Shown one piece after another: positions 34,842 through 43,592 of a stretch of DNA of 64,000 nt (its first letter is position 1; each line of letters starts with the position of its first letter). The notes under the pieces were generated by a model. The model was not told the DNA's origin and searched no databases. It saw only the letters and a list, made by a program, of their open reading frames with translations. Source of the DNA: an uncultured Bacteroidia bacterium (GTDB lineage: Bacteria; Bacteroidota; Bacteroidia; Bacteroidales; UBA932); assembly GCA_902779785.1 (NCBI GenBank), contig CACZDC010000001.1, positions 124,001-188,000 on the forward strand, given 5' to 3'. The position numbers and the translations under genes were made by a program.

Positions 34842-37004
34842 ATTATGGCAAACGAACAAACATTCCTGCAGCGTTTCGCGCTGAACCTCAACGAGAGGGC
34901 CGCCCAGGGCAAACTTGACCCCGTCATCGGCCGTGACGACGAGATCCGCCGTGTACTGCAGATACTGTCCAGAAGGACAAAGAACAACCCCATCCTGGTC
35001 GGCGAGCCGGGCGTGGGCAAGACCGCGATTTCGGAAGGAATCGCACAGAACATAGTGAACGGGAATGTCCCGGAAAACCTGAAGTCCAAGAAGGTCTATT
35101 CCCTGGATATGGGCGCTCTCATCGCGGGCGCCAAGTACCAGGGCGAGTTCGAGGAGAGGCTGAAGGGCGTTGTCAAGGAGGTGGTCGATTCCGCCGGTGA
35201 GATCATCCTCTTCATCGACGAAATCCATACCCTGGTCGGCGCGGGCCGGAGCTCGGGCGCGATGGACGCGTCCAATATCCTGAAGCCTGCCCTCGCAAGG
35301 GGAGAACTCAGGACCATAGGTTCCACTACCCTGGACGAGTACCAGAAATACTTCGAAACCGACAAGGCCCTGGAGCGCCGGTTCCAGATGGTAATGGTCG
35401 ACGAGCCTTCCCCGGCCGAGTCCATCGCCATCCTGCGAGGTCTGAAAGAGCGCTATGAGAACCACCACAAGGTCCGCATAGAAGACGATGCCTTGATAGC
35501 GGCCGTGAATCTGAGTCACCGTTACATCACCTCCCGTTTCCTCCCGGACAAGGCCATAGACCTCGTGGACGAGGCCGCGTCGAAACTTCGTCTGGAGATG
35601 AACTCCGTACCGGAACCGATTGATACTCTGAACAGTGCAATCCGTCAGAAGGAGATTGAGAAAGAAGCGATAAAGCGCGAAGGAGCGTCCCTCAAACTCG
35701 AAAAGCTCGAAGCGGAGCTCAAGGAACTGAACTCGCAGCGTGATGTGCTGATGAAGCGCTGGAGCGAGGAGAAGGACATTCTCTCCGGCTTGCAGAACGC
35801 CCGCCAGCAAATAGAGGACCTGAAAATTCAGGCCCAGGCGGCCGAGCGTTCCGGCGATTACGGCAAAGTGGCTGAAATCCGCTACGGCAAGATGGCTGCG
35901 GCCCAGAAGACCATAGAAGAGCTGACCGCCAAGGCGGAAGCCATCAAGGATCCTATTGTCACAGAGGCGGTTACGCCGGAGGACATAGCTGAGGTCGTGG
36001 CTAAATGGACCGGTATCCCGGTGAAGAGGATGCTGGAAAGCGAGAAGGAAAAACTCCTTCGTATGGAGTCGGCCCTTCACAAGAGGGTGGTCGGCCAGGA
36101 TGAGGCCATCAAGGCTGTCTCTGATGCCGTCCGTCGCAGCCGTGCGGGCCTGTCCAACGAAAAGCGTCCGATAGGCTCCTTCCTCTTTATGGGCACGACC
36201 GGCGTCGGAAAGACCGAACTGGCCAAGGCCCTTGCGGAGTTCCTCTTCAATGACGAGAATATGATGACGCGTATCGATATGTCCGAGTACCAGGAGCGCC
36301 ATACGGTGAGCCGTCTTGTCGGTGCGCCTCCGGGATATGTCGGCTATGACGAGGGCGGCCAGCTTACCGAGGCCGTCAGGCGCAAGCCTTATTCCGTCGT
36401 CCTGCTGGACGAGATTGAAAAGGCCCATCCTGACGTATTCAACGTGCTGCTGCAGGTTCTGGACGACGGCCGTCTGACCGACAACAAGGGCCGTACCGTG
36501 GATTTCAAGAACACCATACTGATAATGACATCCAACGCTGGGGCGGATATAATCCAGTCCTATATGGAGCGTCTCCCCGAGGTGAACGGGATAGATATGG
36601 AGGCCATCGCGAAAAGGCGTACCCTGCTTAACGAGTGCTCCGAAAGGGTGCTTGAGGTCCTGAAGCAGACGGTCCGTCCTGAATTCCTGAACCGTATCGA
36701 CGAGATCATAATGTTCGACCCTTTGACCAAGGCCGACATTCGCGAGATACTGCATATCCAGGAGGAGGAACTCTCCCGAAGGCTTTCCGAGAACGGCATC
36801 ACCCTCCGTTTCACTCCGGCCTTCGAGGACCATATGGTCGAGAACGGTTACGACCCTGCCTATGGTGCCCGTCCCGTCAAGCGACTGATGCAGAGGGAAC
36901 TGACCAATCTCTTGGCGAAGTCCATCCTGGACGGAAGCGTCAGGCGTGACGAAACCATCACCGTCGATGTCTCCGGCGCTGAAGTCGTGCTGAAGAACGC
37001 GTAG
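34839..37004 (+). CDS. clpB: ClpB-type disaggregase lacking the N-terminal domain
   Basis: 721 residues. The protein starts at the position equal to residue ~148 of E. coli ClpB ([20 protein letters not shown]), so the whole substrate-binding N-domain is absent; only ~110 bp separate it from secG, too little to encode it. Both AAA+ rings are complete: Walker A GEPGVGKT and GTTGVGKT, the pore motif [10 protein letters not shown] and the second one [13 protein letters not shown], and a full ClpB coiled-coil M domain (~395-515, with [20 protein letters not shown]). That M domain distinguishes it from ClpC/ClpA. ClpB rescues aggregated proteins with DnaK. The second ATG at 34845 is an alternative start. 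The leader can form a start-hiding hairpin. Confidence 0.93.
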   Translation: MIMANEQTFLQRFALNLNERAAQGKLDPVIGRDDEIRRVLQILSRRTKNNPILVGEPGVGKTAISEGIAQNIVNGNVPENLKSKKVYSLDMGALIAGAKYQGEFEERLKGVVKEVVDSAGEIILFIDEIHTLVGAGRSSGAMDASNILKPALARGELRTIGSTTLDEYQKYFETDKALERRFQMVMVDEPSPAESIAILRGLKERYENHHKVRIEDDALIAAVNLSHRYITSRFLPDKAIDLVDEAASKLRLEMNSVPEPIDTLNSAIRQKEIEKEAIKREGASLKLEKLEAELKELNSQRDVLMKRWSEEKDILSGLQNARQQIEDLKIQAQAAERSGDYGKVAEIRYGKMAAAQKTIEELTAKAEAIKDPIVTEAVTPEDIAEVVAKWTGIPVKRMLESEKEKLLRMESALHKRVVGQDEAIKAVSDAVRRSRAGLSNEKRPIGSFLFMGTTGVGKTELAKALAEFLFNDENMMTRIDMSEYQERHTVSRLVGAPPGYVGYDEGGQLTEAVRRKPYSVVLLDEIEKAHPDVFNVLLQVLDDGRLTDNKGRTVDFKNTILIMTSNAGADIIQSYMERLPEVNGIDMEAIAKRRTLLNECSERVLEVLKQTVRPEFLNRIDEIIMFDPLTKADIREILHIQEEELSRRLSENGITLRFTPAFEDHMVENGYDPAYGARPVKRLMQRELTNLLAKSILDGSVRRDETITVDVSGAEVVLKNA

Positions 37005-37011
37005 AGAGGTA

Positions 37012-37644
37012 TTAACCCACCAACACTTGCTCCGGACAGCCGAGGCTGCGTGCCAGGCGTGATGCAGTAGCGGCCTCGGCCCGCGAGAGATCCTGCGTCC
37101 CTTGTTCATAGGCGCGGATCATCCGAAGGGAAACGCCGCTCCGGATGGACAGCTCTTCCTGAGTAAGGCCCATCCCTTTCCGAAGTGTTTTCAGTGAAGG
37201 GCGGGACTCCTTGTAATAGCTGTCAAAGGCGTCCATAACCTTACTTATATCGGCCTCGTGCAGCGGATGAAACAGGTCGTGGACCGTTTCAATGGGTAAG
37301 CCGTTCCTGTCGATGGACATAAAACTGACGCCCTTGTACCATTGGTACTGACAGATGGCCCAGCCTGTCCAGTAAGTTGATGAATCCTCCCAGGGGAATA
37401 TGTAGCTGTCGTCCAATGGCAGCGTCCCTCCGGTTTTTTCCACCACCCTCGCGGCCAGTTCAATCCCGCTCATCCCGAGGGAAAACATCGGATATCCCCT
37501 GCCCATCAGCTCGGCAATTCCGCTTCCCAGGAAGCGGTTGTAATAGTCCCGAAGGCCCATTGAGCACCATCCGACTGCATAATCCATCATTACAGCGAAA
37601 TGTTTCCTCGCCGACAGCATCACATCTTTATCGTAGGCGTACAT
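37012..37644 (-). CDS. HTH (XRE-type) regulator, probable antitoxin partner of DUF3990 protein
   Basis: 210 residues from the ATG at 37644. The N-terminal ~140 residues are an unassigned domain (MYAYDKDVMLSARKHFAVMM); the last ~60 are an XRE helix-turn-helix (RKGMGLTQEELSIRSGVSLR, then MIRAYEQGTQDLSRAEAATA). It starts 17 bp inside the DUF3990 gene, so both are translated together. In toxin-antitoxin loci the DNA-binding partner often neutralises the toxin and represses the operon; here an operator-like palindrome lies at the promoter. That role is inference from context. Confidence 0.72.
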   Translation of the reverse strand: MYAYDKDVMLSARKHFAVMMDYAVGWCSMGLRDYYNRFLGSGIAELMGRGYPMFSLGMSGIELAARVVEKTGGTLPLDDSYIFPWEDSSTYWTGWAICQYQWYKGVSFMSIDRNGLPIETVHDLFHPLHEADISKVMDAFDSYYKESRPSLKTLRKGMGLTQEELSIRSGVSLRMIRAYEQGTQDLSRAEAATASRLARSLGCPEQVLVG

Positions 37645-38302
37645 CGTCGTTCCTCCATTTATTTCGCAAAATGTCCAGGGCAAATACCCCTTCTGTCACA
37701 GAAGATTTAATCTTCCGGAAGCTTTCCCGCGCCTCGCGGTCCCGGGCAATTCTGCGGGGCCCGTATATGCTTTTATCTACATATTCAGCCGTAGTGAAGA
37801 CCAGTGCGTCAAAGGCCTTTTGGCTCTGCAGGAAAACTTGTTCCCCGAGATTTCCCAACCGCAGGGCTCTCTCAAGCATTTCCAATGAAATGTAGCCTGA
37901 GATAAATGATTCCGCAATGTCGAAATAAGAATCGTCAGCCCGGTATCCTCGTATGATGTCATAGGAAGACAGGTCCGGCAGGAATTCGTTGATTATGTAG
38001 GCTTTGATTTCGCGGGGGGCAGGGTGTCTTGTCTCAAAGACACGATTGCTCATAAGGACAGCGAGCCAGTTGAGGGTATGATATCCTGCTCCGCTCAGCT
38101 TGCAGACCTTCAGTTGTACGGACGGCTCGAAACTGTAATGGTTTACAAATGCGGTCTCCCTGTCCCTGCAAGCCCATTCCCGCGCGAGTTCCAAAGATGG
38201 TGTGCAGTAAAACCCCTGCCCGAAGTCATTGTGTGCCCGCCCACCGTCCAGACTGGGGTGATCAATGATTTTGTCAGACCCGTGAAACAATACATTTTCC
38301 AT
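37628..38302 (-). CDS. DUF3990 protein (ADP-ribosyltransferase-like fold), probable toxin
   Basis: 224 residues. The N-terminus VLFHGSDKII and the following DFGQGFYCTPSLELAREWA are the signature of DUF3990, a family assigned to the ADP-ribosyltransferase clan, with the His of the HGS segment and the Tyr of GFYCT as nucleotide-binding residues. The rest (RGYRADDSYFDIAESFISGY) is helical. No membrane or signal segments. Paired with the overlapping HTH gene, it looks like a toxin in a type II-like system; a phage-defence role is possible. The ATG at 38302 is 2 bp from a 30-bp palindrome. Confidence 0.75.
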   Translation of the reverse strand: MENVLFHGSDKIIDHPSLDGGRAHNDFGQGFYCTPSLELAREWACRDRETAFVNHYSFEPSVQLKVCKLSGAGYHTLNWLAVLMSNRVFETRHPAPREIKAYIINEFLPDLSSYDIIRGYRADDSYFDIAESFISGYISLEMLERALRLGNLGEQVFLQSQKAFDALVFTTAEYVDKSIYGPRRIARDREARESFRKIKSSVTEGVFALDILRNKWRNDDVRLR

Positions 38303-38303
38303 A

Positions 38304-38333
38304 GCAAAACTGACGTTATAACGTTAGTTTTGC
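38304..38333. promoter_or_regulatory. 30-bp near-perfect operator palindrome
   Basis: The left half GCAAAACTGACGTTA matches the reverse complement of the right half (TAACGTTAGTTTTGC) at 14 of 15 positions, without spacer. It ends 2 bp from the ATG of the DUF3990 gene. On the minus strand its two outer TTTTGC ends are spaced like -33 and -7 elements, so a bound dimer would block the promoter. Natural candidate for the HTH partner. Confidence 0.75.
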
Positions 38334-38388
38334 AAAAATGCCAAATAAAAACTGAAACTACAAATAAATCTACTTCGTGGGCTGAATT

Positions 38389-39429
38389 TTATACTTCGGT
38401 CGCGGTGGCGAATTCGCTGAGGAAGCGCATATCGTTCTCGAAGTAGTGGCGCAGGTCGTTTACCTGCCACTTGAGCATAGCGATACGCTCCACTCCCATT
38501 CCGAAGGCGAAGCCGGAATAGACCTCAGGGTCGATTCCGCTGGCTTTCAGCACGTTCGGGTCCACCATTCCGCAGCCCATAATCTCGAGCCAGCCGGTGC
38601 CCTTGCAGATATTGCAGCCCTTGCCGTGGCAGATGTTGCAGCTGACGTCGACTTCGGCGGAAGGCTCGGTGAAGGGGAAGTATGACGGCCTCATCCGGAT
38701 TTCAGTCTCGGGACCGAACATTTCGCGGGCGAAGAGCAGGATAGCCTGTTTGAGGTCTGCGAAAGTGACATTCTTGTCGATATAGAGGCCTTCGACCTGG
38801 TGGAAAATGCAGTGGGCGCGGGCAGATATGGCTTCATTGCGGAATACGCGGCCGGGGCAGACCACGCGGATCGGCAGCGGCTGGGATTCCATCGTGCGCA
38901 CCTGAACCGAGGAAGTATGGGTACGGAGAAGAAGCGGGTTGAGGTGCCCGGTGGATACGAAGAAGGTGTCCTGCATTTCGCGTGCAGGGTGATTCGGAGG
39001 GAAGTTCAGAGCCTCGAAGACGTGGTAGTCGTCCTCGATTTCAGGACCTTCCGCGACATCATAGCCGAATTTGCGGAAAATGTCCACAATCTGCTGGCGG
39101 ACAATTGAAACAGGGTGACGGCTTCCGAGGGGAAAAGAGTCGCCGGGCATAGTCAGATCCTGGGCCGTGGCTTCGGTCTTTGTCTCGCCGGCGGCGCTTT
39201 TCAGGGCTTCTATCTTCTCCTGGGCCGTTTTCTTCAGCTCGTTGAGTTTCTGTCCGTATTCGCGTTTGAGTTCCGGAGCGATGGTGCGGAACTGCTCCAT
39301 AAGTGCGGTGATTTCTCCTTTCTTTCCAAGGAAACGGATGCGGGCTTCCTCTGCCTCTTTCTGCGTCGTGGCTTTCAGCTGCTGAAGCTCCTGTGAAATC
39401 TTTTCGATTGCTTCTTTCATATCTTGCAT
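38389..39429 (-). CDS. pheS: Phenylalanyl-tRNA synthetase alpha subunit
   Basis: 346 residues, normal length. The N-terminal ~100 residues form the tRNA-binding coiled coil (AIEKISQELQQLKATTQKEA); the class II catalytic core has PLPIRVVCPGRVFRNEAISA (motif 2), a CxxC-type insertion (CNICHGKGCNICKGTGW) seen in many bacterial PheS, and motif 3 FGMGVERIAMLKW. It charges tRNA-Phe with PheT, which is not in the window. A -7 element lies 9 nt before this ATG; a second in-frame ATG at 39420 is an alternative start. Confidence 0.97.
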   Translation of the reverse strand: MQDMKEAIEKISQELQQLKATTQKEAEEARIRFLGKKGEITALMEQFRTIAPELKREYGQKLNELKKTAQEKIEALKSAAGETKTEATAQDLTMPGDSFPLGSRHPVSIVRQQIVDIFRKFGYDVAEGPEIEDDYHVFEALNFPPNHPAREMQDTFFVSTGHLNPLLLRTHTSSVQVRTMESQPLPIRVVCPGRVFRNEAISARAHCIFHQVEGLYIDKNVTFADLKQAILLFAREMFGPETEIRMRPSYFPFTEPSAEVDVSCNICHGKGCNICKGTGWLEIMGCGMVDPNVLKASGIDPEVYSGFAFGMGVERIAMLKWQVNDLRHYFENDMRFLSEFATATEV

Positions 39430-39438
39430 TTAATCGTA

Positions 39439-39446
39439 CAAAGATA
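39439..39446 (-). promoter_or_regulatory. -7 promoter element of pheS, short or no leader
   Basis: TATCTTTG on the minus strand, 9 nt before the pheS ATG at 39429. Confidence 0.55.
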
Positions 39447-39447
39447 G

Positions 39448-39891
39448 TCATTTTCCGTTATTCTTCAACGACGCGGCAGCCTTTTCGGCCTTTTCCCTGC
39501 GTTTGTCCCTTTCCCGCTGTGCCCTGGCTCCTCCGTTTTTCATATATTTCGTCCATTGTTCCGCGGAGAAAAAACGCTGGTAACTGCGGGCTATTTTCTC
39601 CTCCCAGCGGTCCCATATTTCCTGATACAGGTCGGCATTGGCAACCCTCGAGCGCTGCAGCTCTTCCATCTCTTCGGCCCTGCCGTGCATATCGTGGGTA
39701 AGGGTGGAGTCCACATAAAACTCCTGCCAGTACTCCAGATCGAGCATTGAAGACAGTCTCTGGACTTCCTTGTCAATGTATTCCAGGAGTTGTTTTTCTT
39801 TCTGCTCGGGTGTCTGAGGAGCCTGGTTTTGAGCTGAAAGCAGGCTTATGGAAGATAAAAACGCGGCGCCAAGGGCGCAAAGGTATTTCAT
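39448..39891 (-). CDS. Small secreted helical protein, unknown function
   Basis: 147 residues from the ATG at 39891, with a signal peptide (MKYLCALGAAFLSSISLLSA). The mature chain is helical and charged, with a basic coiled coil at the C-terminus (RDKRREKAEKAAASLKNN). The longer frame to 39993 has no signal and overlaps the divergent dipeptidase promoter. I recognise no motif. The gene's stop lies 2 bp from the pheS -7 element, so it may feed transcription into pheS. Confidence 0.6.
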   Translation of the reverse strand: MKYLCALGAAFLSSISLLSAQNQAPQTPEQKEKQLLEYIDKEVQRLSSMLDLEYWQEFYVDSTLTHDMHGRAEEMEELQRSRVANADLYQEIWDRWEEKIARSYQRFFSAEQWTKYMKNGGARAQRERDKRREKAEKAAASLKNNGK

Positions 39892-39908
39892 ACGAAAGTA
39901 TTTTTTTA

Positions 39909-39916
39909 TAAATTTG
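39909..39916 (+). promoter_or_regulatory. -7 promoter element
   Basis: TAAATTTG, 40 nt before the ATG of the C69 dipeptidase at 39957. Confidence 0.5.
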
Positions 39917-39956
39917 CAGGTTACATTGTTTGCAAATTTCGTACTAAAAGTACTAT

Positions 39957-41735
39957 ATGAAGAGAAAAATACTGCTTGCCGCTCTCTTGTCACTGGCCCT
40001 GCCGGCGGCTTCCGACGCCTGCACCAACGTCATCGTAACGAGGGGCGCATCCAAGGACGGCTCCGTACTTGTGTCTTATGCCGCAGACTCCCATTATCTT
40101 TTCGGGGAGTTGTACTATCACCCCGCTGCGGACTGGGAAAATGGTTCAAAGCTCAAGGTAAATGAATGGGACACAGGACGTTATCTCTGTGACATCCCTC
40201 AGGTCCCGCATACTTTCCAGACTGTGGGGAATATGAATGAGCACCAGCTCATCATAACCGAAACGACCTGGGGAGGTCGGAGCGAGCTGGAGGACAAGAA
40301 CGGTCAGATCGACTATGGCTCCCTGATCTATATCACCCTTCAGAGGGCGAAGACCGCCCGGGAGGCCATAGACATTATCGTGGAACTGGCCAATACCTGG
40401 GGTTATGCCTCTGAGGGGGAATCCTTCTCGATAGCCGACAAGAACGAGGTCTGGATAATGGAACTCATAGGCAAGGGGATGAACATCAGGAACAGGGTCA
40501 ATACTCAGAAGGGAATAGTATGGGTGGCCGTCCGCATACCTGACGGGGCTATTTCCGGCCACGCCAACCAGGCCCGCATCGGCAAGTTCCCCTTGAACGA
40601 CCCCGACAACTGCCTCTATGCTCCGGACGTTATTTCCTTCGCCCGCAAGAAGGGCTATTTCGACGGCCCGGACGAGGAATTCAGCTTCAAGAAGGCCTAT
40701 GGTCCCGCCGATTTCGGCACGGTCAGGGGCTGCGACGCCCGTGTCTGGAGCGCCTTCAACATCCTCACCGACGGCTGGTTCTCCTATTATGACGAGAACG
40801 GCCGCGGAGTGACCAAGGACGCCTATACCTGGCTGGACTATGTGATGGGGAAAAACCTTGACAAGGACCTGCCGCTCTATGTCTATCCACGCCGCAAGGT
40901 CGGGGTAAAGGACGTAGCGGACGTGATGCGCGACCACTTCGAGGGCTCGCCTATGGATATGACCCAGGATATCGGGGCCGGCGGAAATGCCCTGCCTTAC
41001 CGCTGGAGGCCTATGGAATGGGAATTCGACGGCGCAAGCTATGTCAACGAAAGGGCCATAGCCACCCAACAGACCGGTTTCTGGATGGTCGGCCAGGCGA
41101 GGGATTATGTCCCGGACGTGGTGGGCGGCATCCTCTGGTTCGGTACGGACGATGCGGCGACTTCATATCTTACACCGGTCTACACCGCAACGACCGCCAT
41201 CCCTGACTGCTTCCGCGAGGGCAACGGCGACCTGCTGCACTACTCCCCGACGGCGTCCTTCTGGATCAACAACCGTGTCTCGAACGCCTGCTACAAGATG
41301 TACAATGTGATGGCTCCGCACGTCAGGGCCAGGATCGATGAGTTCGAACTGGACCAGATGGAGCGCAAGACTCACTCGGTGGACAGTATGGCGGTGGTGA
41401 TGTACAATCAGGTCGTGGTCAAACTCCAGAAGAAACTTGCGTCCAAAGGCGACGTGATGGTTCAGAAGAAGCCCTTCAAGAAGATTGTTAAGTATGTGAC
41501 CGACTATACGGTCAAGACCGCCCAGGACCAGTTCAAGGCCTGGACCGCGCTCGAAGAGGAATTGCTGGTCAAGTTTATGGACGGCAATGTCAAGCCTCAG
41601 GACGAGAACGGAAAGTTCATCCATTCAGAGTATTCCGAGGGCGTTCCAAAGAAGGTCGAATGGCCCGGATACACCGAACTCTGGAAGGAAACAGTGTCCC
41701 AGGAGCACGGCGATATCGTCCGCATCCCGGAATAA
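39957..41735 (+). CDS. C69 family dipeptidase
   Basis: 592 residues with a signal peptide; processing before Cys22 in SDACTNVIVTRGASKDGSVL would create the Ntn nucleophile. C69 (PepD-like) peptidases cleave dipeptides and related amides. Further family features are GNMNEHQLIITETTWGGR, EGESFSIADKNEVWIMELIG and the C-terminal helical ~130 residues. It is larger than lactobacillar PepD (~470 residues) because of that C-terminal helical extension, common in Bacteroidota. Together with the S46 peptidase it fits a life on peptides. Confidence 0.88.
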   Translation: MKRKILLAALLSLALPAASDACTNVIVTRGASKDGSVLVSYAADSHYLFGELYYHPAADWENGSKLKVNEWDTGRYLCDIPQVPHTFQTVGNMNEHQLIITETTWGGRSELEDKNGQIDYGSLIYITLQRAKTAREAIDIIVELANTWGYASEGESFSIADKNEVWIMELIGKGMNIRNRVNTQKGIVWVAVRIPDGAISGHANQARIGKFPLNDPDNCLYAPDVISFARKKGYFDGPDEEFSFKKAYGPADFGTVRGCDARVWSAFNILTDGWFSYYDENGRGVTKDAYTWLDYVMGKNLDKDLPLYVYPRRKVGVKDVADVMRDHFEGSPMDMTQDIGAGGNALPYRWRPMEWEFDGASYVNERAIATQQTGFWMVGQARDYVPDVVGGILWFGTDDAATSYLTPVYTATTAIPDCFREGNGDLLHYSPTASFWINNRVSNACYKMYNVMAPHVRARIDEFELDQMERKTHSVDSMAVVMYNQVVVKLQKKLASKGDVMVQKKPFKKIVKYVTDYTVKTAQDQFKAWTALEEELLVKFMDGNVKPQDENGKFIHSEYSEGVPKKVEWPGYTELWKETVSQEHGDIVRIPE

Positions 41736-41740
41736 TTTCG

Positions 41741-41748
41741 TATTTTTG
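41741..41748 (+). promoter_or_regulatory. -7 promoter element, probable leaderless start
   Basis: TATTTTTG ends 7 nt before the ATG at 41756 of the 42-residue peptide gene. Confidence 0.55.
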
Positions 41749-41755
41749 TAAACTT

Positions 41756-41884
41756 ATGGATAAGAAACAATATATGATTCCGCTGCTCCGGTTCCTGCCA
41801 GTGAGGAGCGAAGAATCCTTCCTCACCTCCACCGGAGGCAATATCGGAGACTGGGAAAAAGACCCGGATCCCATTGATTTTTAA
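41756..41884 (+). CDS. 42-residue peptide, unknown function
   Basis: A short gene with its own promoter element. The product begins MDKKQYMIPLLRFLPVRSEE and ends STGGNIGDWEKDPDPIDF: a basic-hydrophobic first half, a TSTGG segment and a very acidic tail, without a signal peptide. Similar small peptides with a Gly-Gly step stand before surface lipoproteins and peptidases in Bacteroidales, but I know no established function. It could be a precursor peptide with a Gly-Gly leader, a regulator, or a chance ORF. The lipoprotein/M6-protease operon starts 11 bp downstream. Confidence 0.5.
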   Translation: MDKKQYMIPLLRFLPVRSEESFLTSTGGNIGDWEKDPDPIDF

Positions 41885-41894
41885 TTCTTGCCCT

Positions 41895-43589
41895 ATGAGA
41901 CGTATTTTTTATACCCTGAGTCTGGCCGCCGCGGCCTTCTCTCTCAGCCAGTGCGCCTTCAAGGAGCAGGAAGCCCCTGAAGCTGAAGGAGGCGTCGCCT
42001 TTGAACTTTTTGCCAGGTCGGCGGAAACAAAGACTGTCAATGACGGCTTTTCGACCAAATGGGAGGTCGGCGACGAAATATCGGTCTATCACTGTGTTCC
42101 CGGAGCGAAAACTCCCACCTTTGACGGCGTTTTCGAAATAGACGATGCTGAAAAGGGCCACGCCAAAGGTACTGTCAAGGAACTTTCTTCCGGAAGTTAC
42201 GACTGGTTCCTTTTCTATCCCGGAAGTACCGAGGCCCCGTCCCAGCCGGGCGGCTATGTAACCATAGAGCCGAATCCTTCCCAGTCGGGCAATGACAGCC
42301 GCGCCCATCTTGCCGGCCCCGGCTTCCCTCTCGGCGGCAAGGCCGACAAGGTCCTCTATACGGCCACTCCTTCCGTCACTCTCCATCCCCTTCTGAACGT
42401 CATCGAGGTCCACGTGACCAACGCCCAGGCTCTTGCGGCAAGGGTCAAGTCCGTGTCCTTTACCGCTCCGGAAGCGGTCAGCGGCAAGTTCGAGGCACTC
42501 TGGGACGGAAGTTTCTCCGCTAGGGGCGACAATTCCGAAACGCTCAGCCTGTCGGTAGAGGGTGGAGCCTTGCTGGACCAGGGCGCTTCGGCGAGTTTCT
42601 ATATGGGTATGAAGCCTTTCCAGGCCGCAGCCGGATCGCTTTTGACGCTTTCCGTAACTATGGTCACGGAGGATGGTCGCGAGGCCGTGCAGGAAAAGAG
42701 CGTCAGCCTGCCTGCGGCGACGGCCTTCAAGTCCGGTTCCATAAAGACTCTGAACTTCAGTTTCAGCGAGACTTTCCCCGAGCCTCAGACCTATACTTTC
42801 CGCAAGGTCGGCTCGGTCAGGAGCGGGCACCATTATCTGTTTGTGGCCGAATACAACGGCGTTTATTATGCCGGACGTTATTTTGACCCGTCCGTTTCCT
42901 CAGGCCGTATGGAGGTGAGGGAAGTGACTCCAGTCCAGGATGTCATAACGCTCAACGACTATGACGGCGCTTTCCGCTTCTCTCCGTACGACGACAGCTG
43001 GCAGATCACGCAGCCTGACGGACGATATCTCTACAACAACAATGCAGACAACATCGGCGTCAGCGCGACTCCTGTGGCCGGAGGAATGTTGTGGACGGTG
43101 TCATTTGTGACCGGCGGAGGCGCTGAAATATCCAACCGTACCCGTCAGATCAAATTCAATACGGCCTCCACCGTGCTGAAATTCCAGTCGCGCCAGAAAA
43201 CAGCCTCCGGGCTGGTTCCATACCTCTATGAACTGGAAAACGACACCCTCTATGAGGAGGAATTCAAGTCCCTGGAGACTCCGGGCGTTTATGGCGTCAA
43301 CGGTCAGAACTGGCTGTACAACGAGGCCGGCGACCAGACAAGTGTACTGAAACAGGGCTCGGGACTCTCGTTCCGCATCCTTACTCCTGCCACTTATACT
43401 GCGCTGCAGCTTACCGGTCTCCCTCAGAATCCGGCCGTAGGAGATTATTGCTCCGTAGAAATCAAACGTTTTGTCAAACTCACCCCGACATACTCGGAGA
43501 CGCTGTCTTTCAAAGCCCTCAAGCACGAGGGAAACAAGCTCTGGCTGCTTTCCGACAATGGTACAGGTATAATCGCTCTAACAGACTAA
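41895..43589 (+). CDS. Fimbrillin-like lipoprotein A of the M6-protease locus
   Basis: 564 residues from the ATG at 41895. Lipoprotein-like signal (MRRIFYTLSLAAAAFSLSQC). The N-terminal ~280 residues resemble Bacteroidales fimbrillin/Mfa-like proteins: SAETKTVNDGFSTKWEVGDE is the usual T-K-T...W..GD opening after the lipidated Cys. The C-terminal half is beta-rich and ends HEGNKLWLLSDNGTGIIALT, a block shared in outline with lipoprotein B (46148-47809). It may be a surface adhesin or a partner that holds or is processed by the M6 protease encoded 3 bp downstream. Confidence 0.65.
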   Translation: MRRIFYTLSLAAAAFSLSQCAFKEQEAPEAEGGVAFELFARSAETKTVNDGFSTKWEVGDEISVYHCVPGAKTPTFDGVFEIDDAEKGHAKGTVKELSSGSYDWFLFYPGSTEAPSQPGGYVTIEPNPSQSGNDSRAHLAGPGFPLGGKADKVLYTATPSVTLHPLLNVIEVHVTNAQALAARVKSVSFTAPEAVSGKFEALWDGSFSARGDNSETLSLSVEGGALLDQGASASFYMGMKPFQAAAGSLLTLSVTMVTEDGREAVQEKSVSLPAATAFKSGSIKTLNFSFSETFPEPQTYTFRKVGSVRSGHHYLFVAEYNGVYYAGRYFDPSVSSGRMEVREVTPVQDVITLNDYDGAFRFSPYDDSWQITQPDGRYLYNNNADNIGVSATPVAGGMLWTVSFVTGGGAEISNRTRQIKFNTASTVLKFQSRQKTASGLVPYLYELENDTLYEEEFKSLETPGVYGVNGQNWLYNEAGDQTSVLKQGSGLSFRILTPATYTALQLTGLPQNPAVGDYCSVEIKRFVKLTPTYSETLSFKALKHEGNKLWLLSDNGTGIIALTD

Positions 43590-43592
43590 GCC

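Noticed and set aside
34743..37109. 788-residue frame antisense to clpB
   Set aside because: Same reason: it mirrors clpB codon structure, and starts and ends in non-coding DNA without signals.
39893..39900. TACTTTCG on the minus strand as promoter of the gene starting at 39891
   Set aside because: Only one base separates it from the ATG, too close for any known start-point spacing, and it deviates from the consensus.
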